Below, piece after piece: positions 9,163-18,139 of a DNA stretch of 64,000 bases (position 1 is the first letter of the stretch; each line of letters opens with the position of its first letter). The notes beneath the pieces were generated by a model. It searched no databases and was not told the origin of the DNA. It saw only the letters and a program-made list of their open reading frames with translations. The stretch comes from WTGA01 sp965214055. Its GTDB lineage: Bacteria > Pseudomonadota > Gammaproteobacteria > Arenicellales > Poriferihabitantaceae. The translations under genes and the position numbers were made by a program. Location of the stretch: assembly GCA_965214055.1 (NCBI GenBank), contig OZ243931.1:1488001-1552000 (forward strand), given 5' to 3'.

Positions 9163-9181
9163 AATCCGGTCCCGCCGTTGA

Positions 9182-10369
9182 ATGACGCCTGATGAGAATC
9201 CGGATACTTTTCCATTGCCTCCCGGTCCCTACCTGAAATTTGCCGGTCTGTTTTTTGTCCAGACCATGTCCCGGGGTATCCTGCTTTCTGTGCTGCCCCT
9301 TCAGGCGTTCGCCATTTTGGGCAATGCCCAGCGCACCAGCACCCTTTTCTTTCTGGTCAGCGTCGGGGGAATCCTGGCCTCGCTGATCATGCCATGGGCC
9401 ATTCAACGCATTGGAAACTACCGTGCTTTTCTTGTGGGCTGCGCCGCCATGCTGTTTTCTGCCGGACTGCTTGTCTCGGAACAGGTGGTCTGGTTTTCCA
9501 TGGGGTTGTTTTTTCACACGTTTTCCATCGCCGCCATCGAAGTCTCCCTGACGCTGTACGTGCTGGCCCTCATACCGCGCCGGGAGATGACACAGTTTGA
9601 GCCCCTGAGAATCGTCTCTTTGGTCCTGGCCCTGACCATCGGTCCTTTTTTGGGAGTGTATTTTCAGGAAAAAATCCTGCATTCCCTGCCATACATCATT
9701 TGTGCAGTGTTTGCAGTCCTGTCCATCCTTTATTTTCGGTTATTGGGATTACAGCAGGTAAAGGTGCTCGGGGAGGATACCCGGAACGTCAACCCCCTGC
9801 GTTACATGCCGCGCTTCATCTCACAACCAAGATTGCGGTTGGCATATGGCCTGATACTCGCCCGTTCCGCCTGGTGGACCATGTTCATTATCTATATGCC
9901 AATCTATTGCGAACAATCTGGGCTGGGGGAGCTGGTTGGGGCTGCGATTGTTTCCATCGGCACGGCCTGGACCCTGACCGTTCCGTTTTGGGGATGGGTC
10001 GGAAGGCGATTTGGTATCCGGGTACTGTTGCGAAGCGGTTTTGCGGTGGCCAGCATACTGTTGATGGTGGTTTACATGGTGACAGACATGCCGTGGGTTG
10101 CATCCACGCTCATGGTGTTTTGTGCACTGGGTGCCACCATGCTTGATGGAGCTGGCAATGTGCTTTTTTTTCGAGCTGTCCGGGGTCGGGAACGGGCGGA
10201 AATGACCGCGGTATTCGCCACCTACCGGGATACCGGCCAACTGGCCACACCGGGGTTATACGCCGTGCTGCTGAAATTTTTTGCACTCCCCATCGTGTTT
10301 TCCACCGCTGCAATCTGGATGATGGCTGCGGCCTGGTATTGCCGTTATATCCCGGGGAAGATGAGATGA
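9182..10369 (+). CDS. MFS transporter
   Basis: A 395-residue integral inner-membrane protein with about twelve hydrophobic helices, beginning LKFAGLFFVQTMSRGILLSVLPLQAF. It has typical MFS loop spacing and a central basic loop around residues 190-215. The gene starts 19 bases after the M24 gene on the same strand, so they are likely cotranscribed and may handle one compound. The substrate cannot be read from sequence. It converges with the amidotransferase gene on the opposite strand, with a 16-base gap. Confidence 0.88.
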   Translation: MTPDENPDTFPLPPGPYLKFAGLFFVQTMSRGILLSVLPLQAFAILGNAQRTSTLFFLVSVGGILASLIMPWAIQRIGNYRAFLVGCAAMLFSAGLLVSEQVVWFSMGLFFHTFSIAAIEVSLTLYVLALIPRREMTQFEPLRIVSLVLALTIGPFLGVYFQEKILHSLPYIICAVFAVLSILYFRLLGLQQVKVLGEDTRNVNPLRYMPRFISQPRLRLAYGLILARSAWWTMFIIYMPIYCEQSGLGELVGAAIVSIGTAWTLTVPFWGWVGRRFGIRVLLRSGFAVASILLMVVYMVTDMPWVASTLMVFCALGATMLDGAGNVLFFRAVRGRERAEMTAVFATYRDTGQLATPGLYAVLLKFFALPIVFSTAAIWMMAAAWYCRYIPGKMR

Positions 10370-10385
10370 AGCCACCGGCGGTGGT

Positions 10386-11111
10386 TCAGTCCGCCCGTTC
10401 CGTGACGATCTTGAAAAAGTTCCTGACGAGGCGGTCTCCGGCCCGGGTATCAAAGTAATTCCGGCACAGCGCAGGCCGGGTGTTTCTCCAGATGGTGCCG
10501 AGACTCTGCACCGTGGATTCGGGGTGAAACTGCGTAGAATACCAGTGCCCGCCGAAATCCAGGGCAGCCACGGGCACATTGCCGCTGTGGGCCAGCAGCA
10601 CCCCGGCCGGGGGGACCTCCGTGACATGTTCGGCGTTGGCGTAATGGAAACAGTCCCCATCGGCGATGCCTTTGAGCAGGGGGGAGGCCAGGCCGGCTTC
10701 GGTCAATGAGGTGGTAAATGTTCCGGCATAGGGGCCCTGGCGTATCGGCTCGACTTCAGCGCCGAAATAATGTCCCAACAGCTGATGGGAACCGCAGATC
10801 CCCAATACCGGAACCCGGCTTTCCCGTATCACCGGGAACCAGGCGAGCACTTCCTGCTGCCAGAATGTATGGTCGTGGACCGAATTGTAGGTCCCGGCCA
10901 GGACAACAGCATCGGCTTCATCCGGCCGGGGCAGCGCTTCTCCGATGCAGACATTCCGTGTCTGTATTGAGATACCCGGCACGCCCCCGTATTTTTTGAT
11001 AAACCACAGGCCTTCCTGGTCGCCATCCTCAAGGTCGTCATAAACCGAGGCGTCATAGCTGCCCGGGACGCCCATCATTTCAACAAAGAAGATTCTCGCA
11101 GGTTGCATCAA
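10386..11111 (-). CDS. Class I glutamine amidotransferase-like protein
   Basis: 241 residues with the GATase1 triad: the nucleophile elbow LGICGSHQLLGHYFG (Cys near residue 100) and TQFHPES with His and Glu near 196-198. The segment VLAGTYNSVHDH precedes the elbow. It is a stand-alone glutaminase-type domain like those annotated as GMP synthase-like or gamma-glutamyl hydrolase proteins. No synthetase partner lies next to it, so the acceptor is unknown. The second codon is also ATG, giving an alternative start one residue in. Confidence 0.82.
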   Translation of the reverse strand: MMQPARIFFVEMMGVPGSYDASVYDDLEDGDQEGLWFIKKYGGVPGISIQTRNVCIGEALPRPDEADAVVLAGTYNSVHDHTFWQQEVLAWFPVIRESRVPVLGICGSHQLLGHYFGAEVEPIRQGPYAGTFTTSLTEAGLASPLLKGIADGDCFHYANAEHVTEVPPAGVLLAHSGNVPVAALDFGGHWYSTQFHPESTVQSLGTIWRNTRPALCRNYFDTRAGDRLVRNFFKIVTERAD

Positions 11112-11182
11112 TGGTAACTGGTTTGGAATTTCCGGGTGTTCACGGTACAGGCATGGAAATGCGGATCATACGGCAAAACGGA

Positions 11183-12193
11183 TCAGGATAGAACGGCGAG
11201 TTGTTCCCTTGCGGCATCGAGTTCCGCAGCAGCCGTTTTTTGATCCGGTGCGGCGTACATGGGCAGCAGGCGATTTTGCTGGGCGGTTCCGGGGTTCTTC
11301 ATTTTCCCGGCCACGGCATGGGCCGTTTCAGGGTCATTGCAGATCAGGACGATATCGCAGCCGGACCGGAGGGCACGGGAGGTTCTTTCAAAACCGTCCC
11401 CCCCCAGGTCTGCGCCTTTCATGGACAAATCATCGCTGAATACCACACCCCTGAAACCAAGCTCATCCCGCAATATGCCATGCAGCCAGAATTTGGAAAA
11501 AGTGGCGGCATTGGGGTCCATGGCGGTGAACACGATGTGGGCGGTCATGATCCCGTCGAGTTGATGGGCCAGGGTCGCGTACGGTACGAGGTCCTTTTCC
11601 CGAATGTCCTCCAGGGACCGATTGTCTACAGGCAGGGTGAAGTGCGAATCTTCCACGACGGAGCCATGACCGGGAAAATGTTTTCCGGTAGCTTTCATGC
11701 CAGCGGTGTGCATCCCGGCAATAAAGGCACTGGCCAGGATGGTGACATCCCGGGGGTTTTCGTGAAACCCCCGGGTTCCGATCACACGGCTCGCCGGGTT
11801 GGCGCAATCGAGTACCGGAGCAAAACTGAAGTCCACACCCACCTCAACCAGTTCTGCCGCCATGATGAATCCCGCACAGTGGGCAAGCTGCATGCCTGTT
11901 CCGGCATGGTTGTCATACGCTTTTCCGAGCTGGTTCGCTGCAGGCAACCGAAAAAAACCTTCCCTGAATCGTTGTATCCGGCCTCCCTCCTGGTCCACGG
12001 CAACCAGCAGTGGCGGGGTGCGGATGGACTTGATTTCCCGGATTAGATTTCTGAGCTGTGCCTTGTCCTGGAAGTTGCGATCGAACAGGATGACGGCACC
12101 CACCGCGGGCTGGGACAGGAATACCCTTTCGTCCGCATTCAGGACGGTGCCGGCGATGTCCACCATCAACGGTCCCAATGGCAGTTCAGGCAT
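11183..12193 (-). CDS. nagZ: Beta-N-acetylhexosaminidase NagZ
   Basis: A cytosolic GH3 enzyme that removes GlcNAc from recycled anhydro-muropeptides. Diagnostic segments are VDQEGGRIQRF, KHFPGHGSVVEDSH (the flexible loop with catalytic His) and VFSDDLSMKGAD (nucleophile Asp). With the ATG at 12193 the protein begins MPELPLGPLMVDIAG, as NagZ proteins do, and has 336 residues, the family length. The frame continues upstream to 12265, but that part overlaps the L,D-transpeptidase. It overlaps that gene by 8 bases, a cell-wall gene pair. Confidence 0.95.
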   Translation of the reverse strand: MPELPLGPLMVDIAGTVLNADERVFLSQPAVGAVILFDRNFQDKAQLRNLIREIKSIRTPPLLVAVDQEGGRIQRFREGFFRLPAANQLGKAYDNHAGTGMQLAHCAGFIMAAELVEVGVDFSFAPVLDCANPASRVIGTRGFHENPRDVTILASAFIAGMHTAGMKATGKHFPGHGSVVEDSHFTLPVDNRSLEDIREKDLVPYATLAHQLDGIMTAHIVFTAMDPNAATFSKFWLHGILRDELGFRGVVFSDDLSMKGADLGGDGFERTSRALRSGCDIVLICNDPETAHAVAGKMKNPGTAQQNRLLPMYAAPDQKTAAAELDAAREQLAVLS

Positions 12194-12677
12194 CAATGCA
12201 TACCCGTGTTCCGGTGGAGACGAGGTCGAACAACTCAACAATATCGGCATTGCGCATCCGCACACACCCCCGGGACCCGGGCTGGCTCATATCCACATCA
12301 TCCGGGGTGCCGTGCAAATAAATATACCGGCGCATGGTATCGACATCTCCAAGACGATTCTTCCCAGGTTCGCACCCGCTCAGCCAGATGATCCGGGTGA
12401 GTATCCAGTCCCGGTCCGGATGGCGGTCCCGCATGTCGCAATGGTAGGTCTCTCCGGTGGGTCTTCTGCCGATAAAAACCGTGTTCAGGGGCAGGCCGTC
12501 GCCGATTCTGGCGCGAATCACATGCTCTCCAGTGGGGGTGCAGTAGCTGCCATTCATTTCCCCCGGGCCGTTGGCGGCGGTGGAAACCGGGTAGCGCCGG
12601 AGAATGCGGCCTTCGCTTCCAATGACCTCAAGCTGTTGGCGGGACAGGTCAATCCGCAATCGGCAGGGTTCGTTCAT
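12186..12677 (-). CDS. L,D-transpeptidase (YkuD domain)
   Basis: A 163-residue protein that is nearly all YkuD domain. It has STAANGPGE early, a YIYLHGTPD block with the conserved His, and the catalytic SRGCVRM with Cys near residue 138. Such enzymes make 3-3 peptidoglycan cross-links or attach lipoproteins in the periplasm. No signal peptide is visible at the chosen ATG, which is unusual for an exported enzyme, though small proteins of this type are often annotated this way. It overlaps the phosphatase gene upstream and nagZ downstream by a few bases, so all three are probably cotranscribed. Confidence 0.92.
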   Translation of the reverse strand: MNEPCRLRIDLSRQQLEVIGSEGRILRRYPVSTAANGPGEMNGSYCTPTGEHVIRARIGDGLPLNTVFIGRRPTGETYHCDMRDRHPDRDWILTRIIWLSGCEPGKNRLGDVDTMRRYIYLHGTPDDVDMSQPGSRGCVRMRNADIVELFDLVSTGTRVCIDA

Positions 12678-13150
12678 GATTCCTCAACCAGGCTTGAAAG
12701 CAAGTGGTCGCAGGCATCCTCCAGCAGGTCAATCATCCGGTCAAACCCATGGTTTCCGCCGTAATACGGGTCCGGGACTTCACGATGGTCGGGGGTGTCC
12801 GTATAGTCGAGTAACAGCCTGATTTTGTGATGATGTGACACGGGCGCCAGTTTTTTGAGTTGCTGTAAATTGTTCAAATCCATGGCAATGACTGAATCAA
12901 AACGGGCCAGGTCCGCGGCAGAAACCTGCCTCGCCCTTAAAGAAGAGATGTCGATTCCCCGTTGCAGGGAAGCATGCTGAGCCCGTGGGTCCGGAGGGCA
13001 GCCAATATGCCAGTCCCCCGTGCCTGCGGAATCAATTTCAAACCGGTGTTCCAGCTCCCGTTCACGGACAAGTCTGCGCAGAATCCCTTCTGCCGTAGGG
13101 GAACGGCAGATGTTCCCCAGGCAGATAAACAGGATGCGGTGTGTGGACAT
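12674..13150 (-). CDS. Low-molecular-weight protein-tyrosine phosphatase
   Basis: 158 residues with the P-loop CLGNICRSP near residues 10-18 (catalytic Cys and Arg) and the general-acid Asp in VPDPYYGG near 125. These are the complete LMW-PTP signatures. It may dephosphorylate tyrosine kinases for polysaccharide export or act on low-molecular-weight phosphoesters; no such kinase is in the window. The start lies 17 bases after spoT on the same strand. Confidence 0.94.
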   Translation of the reverse strand: MSTHRILFICLGNICRSPTAEGILRRLVRERELEHRFEIDSAGTGDWHIGCPPDPRAQHASLQRGIDISSLRARQVSAADLARFDSVIAMDLNNLQQLKKLAPVSHHHKIRLLLDYTDTPDHREVPDPYYGGNHGFDRMIDLLEDACDHLLSSLVEES

Positions 13151-13167
13151 GGCGGCGGGATGATAGT

Positions 13168-15330
13168 TCAGTTTCTTGCCAGCTTGATGATACTGGAGTC
13201 TGCCCGCAGCTGGCGCATGATTTCGGCCAGGTGATGGCTGTTGAGTACCTCGATGACAAAAGACATGTTGGAGACGATGGCATGTTTCTGGTCCACCGTA
13301 AGACGATTTATATTCGAGTCATGTTCCGCAATGATATTGCTGAGTGCGGCCAGCACCCCGGGCTGGTTCTGGCATTCAACATCGATTCTCGCCTGGAATT
13401 TTCCCTTGGTGGTTTCTGCCCAGTTCAGGTGGGAGTAGTTGTCAGGATGGCGCATGATCCCCGTGCAGTTGTCGCATCGGGAACGATGTACTACCAGGCC
13501 CCGGCCCCGGGCGGTTACCCCAATGATCCTGTCTCCCGGAATGGGGTGACAGCAATTGGCATAGGTAATCAGCAGCCGTTCGGTGCCTTCAATGGTCAGC
13601 ACAGACCGCTTTTGGTCGGTGGGATCCTGGTTTCCCTTGTAGGGTCCCGGGGCACCGGATTCGGCGATCAGCTGTTTGGCCACCAGTTTGGGCAATCGTT
13701 TTCCGAAGCCGATATCGATCAGCAATTGTTTCCAGTCATCCAGCCCCAGGTGCTTGAGCAGATTGATTTTGTCTGTACTCGGAATGCGGACCCTGCGGTA
13801 CCCAAGATCGCTCAGGGCCGAGCGCAACAGTTTTCGGCCAAGACGGAGGGATTGCCGGGCTTTTTGCCGGTTCAGAAAATGACGGATGGACGCTCTGGCC
13901 TTGGAGGTCACCGCGAAATCCAGCCATTCGGGTCTTGGCCGGGTGTTCCGGGATGTTTTGATCTCAATATGGTCTCCGTTATTCAGACGTATGTGCAATG
14001 GCACTTCAACCCGATTGATGGTGGCGCGATGACAGTGGTCCCCCATGTCAGTGTGCACGGCGTACGCGAAGTCCAGTGCGGTGGCTCCCCGGGGCAACCG
14101 CTTGATATCCCCTTTGGGTGTAAACACATAGACTTCATCGGGAAACAGTTCCACTTTCAGTTGTTCGAGGAATTCCCCCGAATCGCTGGACTTGCTCTGG
14201 AATTCAAGAAAACTGTCCAGCCATTTTTGGGCAAGCTGTTGCGGAGCGTGCTCCCCGGTGGTTTCCGTTTTGTACAACCAGTGGGATGCCACGCCCTTTT
14301 CCGCTGTCCGGTGCATGGACTGGCTGCGTATGCGGACGTTCACAGGGAGTCCCTTGGGGCCAATGACCGTGGTATGCAGGGACTGGTAGCCATTGATTTT
14401 GGGAATGGCCACATAATCCTTGAAATTTCCCGGGCGGGGCTTGTACAACTGGTGGATGGCCCCGAGTGCCTGGTAGCAATGGGGGCGTTTTTCCGTGATG
14501 ACCCGGACCCCGGCGATGTCCTTGACATCTTTGAGGGTGATCTGTTTTTGTACCACTGCGCGATAGACGGTAAAGACATTGATTTCCCGGCCATGGACAT
14601 GCGCCTGGATTCCGTTCCGGTCAAGTTGTTCCCTGATCCCTTTGCAGACCTCGGTGACCAGGGCCATTCGCCTTTGCCGGGAACTCCTGATTTCCTTTTC
14701 GAACACATCATAGCGTTTGGGATAGAGGTTCAACAGGCAGAGGTCTTCCAGTTGTTGGGCCAGTTCCCGCATGCCCAGACGATTGGCAATGGGCGCATAG
14801 ATTTCCAGGGTCTGCCGGGAAATTCTGCGCTTCCGGTCTTCACTCAGGGATTCCAGAGTACGCATGTTGTGCAGGCGGTCGGCGAGCTTGATAATGATGA
14901 CACGAATGTCCTTCGCCATGGCCATGAACATCTTCCTGAACGAGGCGGCTTCGGCATGCTCCCTGGATTCCAGGTCCAGTTGGCTGACTTTGCTGACTCC
15001 GTCAACCAGTGCAGCGACGTCGTCACCGAACTTTCTGGCCAGTTGCTCCAGTGTAATTTCAGTGTCCTCCACCACATCATGCAGGATCGCGGCGATGATG
15101 GTCTTGCTGTCCATGCGCATCGTGCCGAGTATCCGGGCAACGGCAATGGGATGGAAGATGTAGTCTTCTCCGCTCTGGCGTTTTTGCCCGTGGTGGGCGG
15201 TGGCTCCATACAGGGTTGCCGCATAGATATCGGAGATGGCAGCCTGGTCCAGGTAATCTTCCAGTATTCCTGTCAGATTGCCGGTCAGGGTGTCATGGTC
15301 TGGTACGGCACTTCCCTGCCGTACCAGCAT
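13168..15330 (-). CDS. spoT: Bifunctional (p)ppGpp synthetase/hydrolase SpoT
   Basis: Makes and degrades the stringent-response alarmone. In order: the HD hydrolase domain (AAILHDVVEDTEIT), the synthetase domain (GAIHQLYKPRPGNFKDYVAIPK, then GYQSLHTTV), TGS (DEVYVFTPKGD), the helical and zinc-finger-like region (ANCCHPIPGDRI), and a C-terminal ACT domain (IDVECQNQPGVLAALSN). The frame reaches back to 15393, inside rpoZ. I prefer the ATG at 15330, one base after the rpoZ stop, giving 720 residues. It is in the usual gmk-rpoZ-spoT cluster. Confidence 0.95.
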   Translation of the reverse strand: MLVRQGSAVPDHDTLTGNLTGILEDYLDQAAISDIYAATLYGATAHHGQKRQSGEDYIFHPIAVARILGTMRMDSKTIIAAILHDVVEDTEITLEQLARKFGDDVAALVDGVSKVSQLDLESREHAEAASFRKMFMAMAKDIRVIIIKLADRLHNMRTLESLSEDRKRRISRQTLEIYAPIANRLGMRELAQQLEDLCLLNLYPKRYDVFEKEIRSSRQRRMALVTEVCKGIREQLDRNGIQAHVHGREINVFTVYRAVVQKQITLKDVKDIAGVRVITEKRPHCYQALGAIHQLYKPRPGNFKDYVAIPKINGYQSLHTTVIGPKGLPVNVRIRSQSMHRTAEKGVASHWLYKTETTGEHAPQQLAQKWLDSFLEFQSKSSDSGEFLEQLKVELFPDEVYVFTPKGDIKRLPRGATALDFAYAVHTDMGDHCHRATINRVEVPLHIRLNNGDHIEIKTSRNTRPRPEWLDFAVTSKARASIRHFLNRQKARQSLRLGRKLLRSALSDLGYRRVRIPSTDKINLLKHLGLDDWKQLLIDIGFGKRLPKLVAKQLIAESGAPGPYKGNQDPTDQKRSVLTIEGTERLLITYANCCHPIPGDRIIGVTARGRGLVVHRSRCDNCTGIMRHPDNYSHLNWAETTKGKFQARIDVECQNQPGVLAALSNIIAEHDSNINRLTVDQKHAIVSNMSFVIEVLNSHHLAEIMRQLRADSSIIKLARN

Positions 15331-15331
15331 T

Positions 15332-15700
15332 TCACTCAGGTTTTTCTTCCACTTTTTCGCCAGGGCTATCTTGCTCGCCATCTGTATCACCAAGCATCGC
15401 TTGTAATATGGGGTCCTCCACCGCTACATCCGCTGCATCCGCTATATCATCCAGTTCACTGAGGGTGCCGTGCTGGTCAAAGTCAAGTTCCGGAATGGTG
15501 CTTTCCTCATCGAGGATGCTGGGTCCGATCAGGCCTTCTGCAATCTCCCGAAGTGCAATGACCGTTGGTTTGTCATTTTCCACTTCAACCAGTGGTGCTG
15601 CGCCAAGGATCAGTTGCCTGGTCCGCTTTGTTGCAACCAGAACAAGCTGGAATCGATTATCCACATGTTCAAGGCAGTCAGTAACCGTGATACGTGCCAT
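15332..15700 (-). CDS. rpoZ: RNA polymerase omega subunit
   Basis: Starts MARITVTDCLEHVDNRFQLVLVATKRTRQL, the standard omega N-terminus, followed by VEVENDKPTVIALREIAEGLI. It assists folding and assembly of beta-prime. At 122 residues it has an acidic C-terminal tail (from about residue 72, rich in Asp/Glu) longer than the roughly 90-residue E. coli protein. It sits between gmk and spoT on the same strand, with 39 bases to gmk and one base to spoT. Confidence 0.96.
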   Translation of the reverse strand: MARITVTDCLEHVDNRFQLVLVATKRTRQLILGAAPLVEVENDKPTVIALREIAEGLIGPSILDEESTIPELDFDQHGTLSELDDIADAADVAVEDPILQAMLGDTDGEQDSPGEKVEEKPE

Positions 15701-15739
15701 CGCTAAATCCTCAATAAGAATAATGGTGCCAGGGCCCGG

Positions 15740-16318
15740 TTATCCGGGATTTGTGGCATAGGGTTTAAGGTCAAATAATTTGGTTTCAAGTTCTTTCAGG
15801 GCGTGATCAAAGCTGTCATTGACAATCACAACATCGAATTCATCTTTGTGGCTGATTTCATCCCGGGCCTGCTGCATCCGACTGTGGATGACTGCATCGC
15901 TGTCCTGCTTGCGCTGTCTGAGTCGCTGTTCAAGCGTTTCGATGGACGGAGGCATGACAAATATCGAAGTGGCTGTCGGGTATTTTTTGCGAACACTTCT
16001 CGCACCCTGCCAGTCAATGTCCAGAATAACATGCCTGCCATTTGAAATCAGTCTTTCCATGGCTTTTATTGAGGTGCCGTAGTAATGGTTGAATACCCGG
16101 GCATACTCCACAAATTCATCATTTTCGATCATTTCCTCAAAGGTGGTCCTGTCAACAAAATGATAGTGGACACCATTTTCTTCTCCCGGCCGGCGTCCAC
16201 GGGTCGTATGGGATACAGCGATTGCCGCGTCATGGTGCCGCTCAACCAGTGCCCGGGCAAGGCTGGTCTTCCCGCCCCCTGAAGGCGCGGATAATATCAT
16301 GATTCCGGATGTCAACAT
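15740..16318 (-). CDS. gmk: Guanylate kinase
   Basis: Phosphorylates GMP to GDP. The Walker A loop SAPSGGGKTS is at residues 10-19. The GMP-binding region has SHTTRGRRPGEENGVHYHFV, then FVEYARVFNHYYGTS and ILDIDWQGARSVR. The 192 residues match the family length of about 200. It is the first gene of the gmk-rpoZ-spoT run after a 246-base gap below yicC. Confidence 0.96.
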   Translation of the reverse strand: MLTSGIMILSAPSGGGKTSLARALVERHHDAAIAVSHTTRGRRPGEENGVHYHFVDRTTFEEMIENDEFVEYARVFNHYYGTSIKAMERLISNGRHVILDIDWQGARSVRKKYPTATSIFVMPPSIETLEQRLRQRKQDSDAVIHSRMQQARDEISHKDEFDVVIVNDSFDHALKELETKLFDLKPYATNPG

Positions 16319-16412
16319 GGTGTATCCATTCCCGCCCGATTGGGCCAGGTCGTCCCTGATCGTCTGGATTTGCTCATGAGTTGCTTGGATGAAATCAGCA
16401 TAAAAACCGTTA

Positions 16413-16418
16413 ATTATA
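16413..16418 (-). promoter_or_regulatory. Candidate -10 element for gmk-rpoZ-spoT
   Basis: A perfect TATAAT on the minus strand about 95 bases before the gmk start, in a locally AT-rich part of the yicC-gmk gap. No good -35 hexamer is seen at the right distance, so support is moderate. Confidence 0.35.
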
Positions 16419-16564
16419 CTGGTTTCGAAGGAGGTATTTGGAAATAAACCATCCCCTGGTCATGAAATGGTCTTGACCGTGACAGGCCAAGGCGCAGATT
16501 TTGCGGCTGTTTCAGGGGTATGCGGAAGCACGAACCGGTGGCCGAGCCTGCGAAACCAAAACCG

Positions 16565-17419
16565 CTATTCGATGTTTTGAACCTGCTCCCGCATTTGTTC
16601 AACCAGGACCTTCAGTTCAATGGAGGCATTGGTCATCTCCTGGTCGATAGATTTCGACCCCAGGGTGTTGGCTTCACGGTTCAGTTCCTGCATCAGAAAA
16701 TCCAGGCTGCGGCCCACCGGTTTTTCCTCGCCCAACAGCCGCAGCACTTCACAAAGATGGGTCTGAAGCCGGTCCAGTTCTTCGCTGATGTCGCTTTTTG
16801 TCGACAGGACCACGATTTCCTGGGTTAATCTTTCCTCTCCGAGTTCTTCCATCCTGTTCTGCCATTTCTCCTGGTTCTTTTGTTGTATTTCCGGCATTTT
16901 TTCGGACAGGCTGGACACGATTTCCTGTGACTGCGTAACCCGGTCCCTCACCACTTCCGCCATGCATGCTCCCTCCCGGCCCCGGTTTTCCACCAGCATA
17001 GCAAGGGTTTCCTGGAACAACTTGAGACTGTTGCGACCGACGGTGTCACGATCCACGGAGGGTTCAATGATTACGCCGGGCCAGTTCAGGATATCCGGTG
17101 TTCGGGCGGGTCCCAGATAAGGATGTGCCTGCTCAATGGTTTTGATGGCTGCAACCAGGGATTCCACTGCACCGGTATCGATATTGATCTTCGGGATGGC
17201 TCCCGGTGACTGGCCATATTTCAGGTGGGCATCGACCCGGCCACGACTCATGCACTCCCCGATCAGCTTTCGACACGGGGGCTCCAGCGAACGGAAATCG
17301 TCGGGAAGCCGGAGATGGACATCAAGATAGCGGTGATTAACACTCCTGACTTCCCAGATCAGCTGGCTTCCATCCAGGTCCTGTTCGGATCTGGCAAATG
17401 CGGTCATACTGCGGGCCAT
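16565..17419 (-). CDS. yicC: YicC family protein (stress-induced endoribonuclease family)
   Basis: 284 residues from the ATG at 17419. It begins MARSMTAFAR, the conserved YicC start, followed by WEVRSVNHRYLDVHLRLPDDFR. The DUF1732 C-terminus (RLQTHLCEVLRLL and LDFLMQELNREANTLGSKS) is intact. E. coli YicC is reported to act as an endoribonuclease. The open frame begins at 17536, but the extra 39 residues do not resemble the family. It lies upstream of gmk, a common gammaproteobacterial order. Confidence 0.93.
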   Translation of the reverse strand: MARSMTAFARSEQDLDGSQLIWEVRSVNHRYLDVHLRLPDDFRSLEPPCRKLIGECMSRGRVDAHLKYGQSPGAIPKINIDTGAVESLVAAIKTIEQAHPYLGPARTPDILNWPGVIIEPSVDRDTVGRNSLKLFQETLAMLVENRGREGACMAEVVRDRVTQSQEIVSSLSEKMPEIQQKNQEKWQNRMEELGEERLTQEIVVLSTKSDISEELDRLQTHLCEVLRLLGEEKPVGRSLDFLMQELNREANTLGSKSIDQEMTNASIELKVLVEQMREQVQNIE

Positions 17420-17784
17420 GGAATGTACGGATTCTTTTGTGCAGAGCGGTTCGGTTTTGGAGAACCCGGGAAATCCAGGGGATGCCCGGGATATTTCCCG
17501 ATTGCCCATTGTATGCAGTTGTCGTTTCCCCTGCAATCAATATCCGGTCTGGTGTTGGTAACATCTATGGTCCGTCCACTTTGCAGTAAATGAATTTTCC
17601 GGTTTTACCGTGAAATACGTGTTACTGCCGGCCAATGCCCCGGCGACGATCCATGCACGTCGTCCGTGTCTGACAGGACCACCGGAAGTGGCCCCATAAA
17701 GCCGCAAAGCGGGACTGCGGCCATCAGCACCGGGACACCGAGTCGCCTCCCGGATATGGGAACCTCCCGGGTCCCGGCGCAGTC
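17420..17784. other. Intergenic stretch (365 bp) with no supported gene
   Basis: Between yicC and a pseudogene fragment. Frames on both strands lack recognisable protein features. The part nearest 17784 lies just 3' of the decayed adhesin and may be flanking debris. Confidence 0.4.
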
Positions 17785-18123
17785 CTACCAGCGCACGGAG
17801 GCCTCAACCCCCACGGCATGCTCCGGGTCAGCCCCCTCGCTCTCCCGCCGGTTCGCCCTGACCCCGAAGGAAATCCCGATCGTGCTCTTCGCCGGCGTAA
17901 AGTGCCAGCCAAGGCTGTAGTCACGGCTGGTACTGCCACGGACAAGGGAGACCCCAAAGTCTGCCTCGTTCATGTTCTGCACCGCCTCGTCGAATGTCAC
18001 CCGCCAGGTCAGGATGGAGGAATTGGTCGGCGAGCTGGACGGCATCTGGCGCGTGATCGAGGTCACGCTCGCACACTCCGACCTGAAGAGCCGATGGGCT
18101 ATAGGCAATCGAACCCGGCCCAT
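17785..18123 (-). pseudogene. Remnant of a large Ig-like-repeat/autotransporter-type adhesin (collapsed 3' end)
   Basis: The 112-codon frame joins two pieces. First comes an Ig-like repeat: SITRQ, SPTNSS, LTWRVTFDEAVQNMNEADF, the style of repeat seen in giant marine adhesins. It then runs straight into a C-terminal beta-barrel end (GVSLVRGSTSRDYSLGWHF to DPEHAVGVEASVRW) with the terminal aromatic residue typical of outer-membrane barrels. No signal peptide or passenger precedes it, and the barrel is far too short to be complete. I infer an internal deletion and loss of the 5' part. Similarity is from memory of such repeats, not from a search. Confidence 0.6.
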
Positions 18124-18139
18124 GAATGAGGTGCGCCGA

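Noticed and set aside
13141..15462. A 773-codon open frame on the plus strand
   Set aside because: It lies exactly antisense to spoT, whose domains are complete. The translation has no recognisable domains, so it is a codon-bias shadow.
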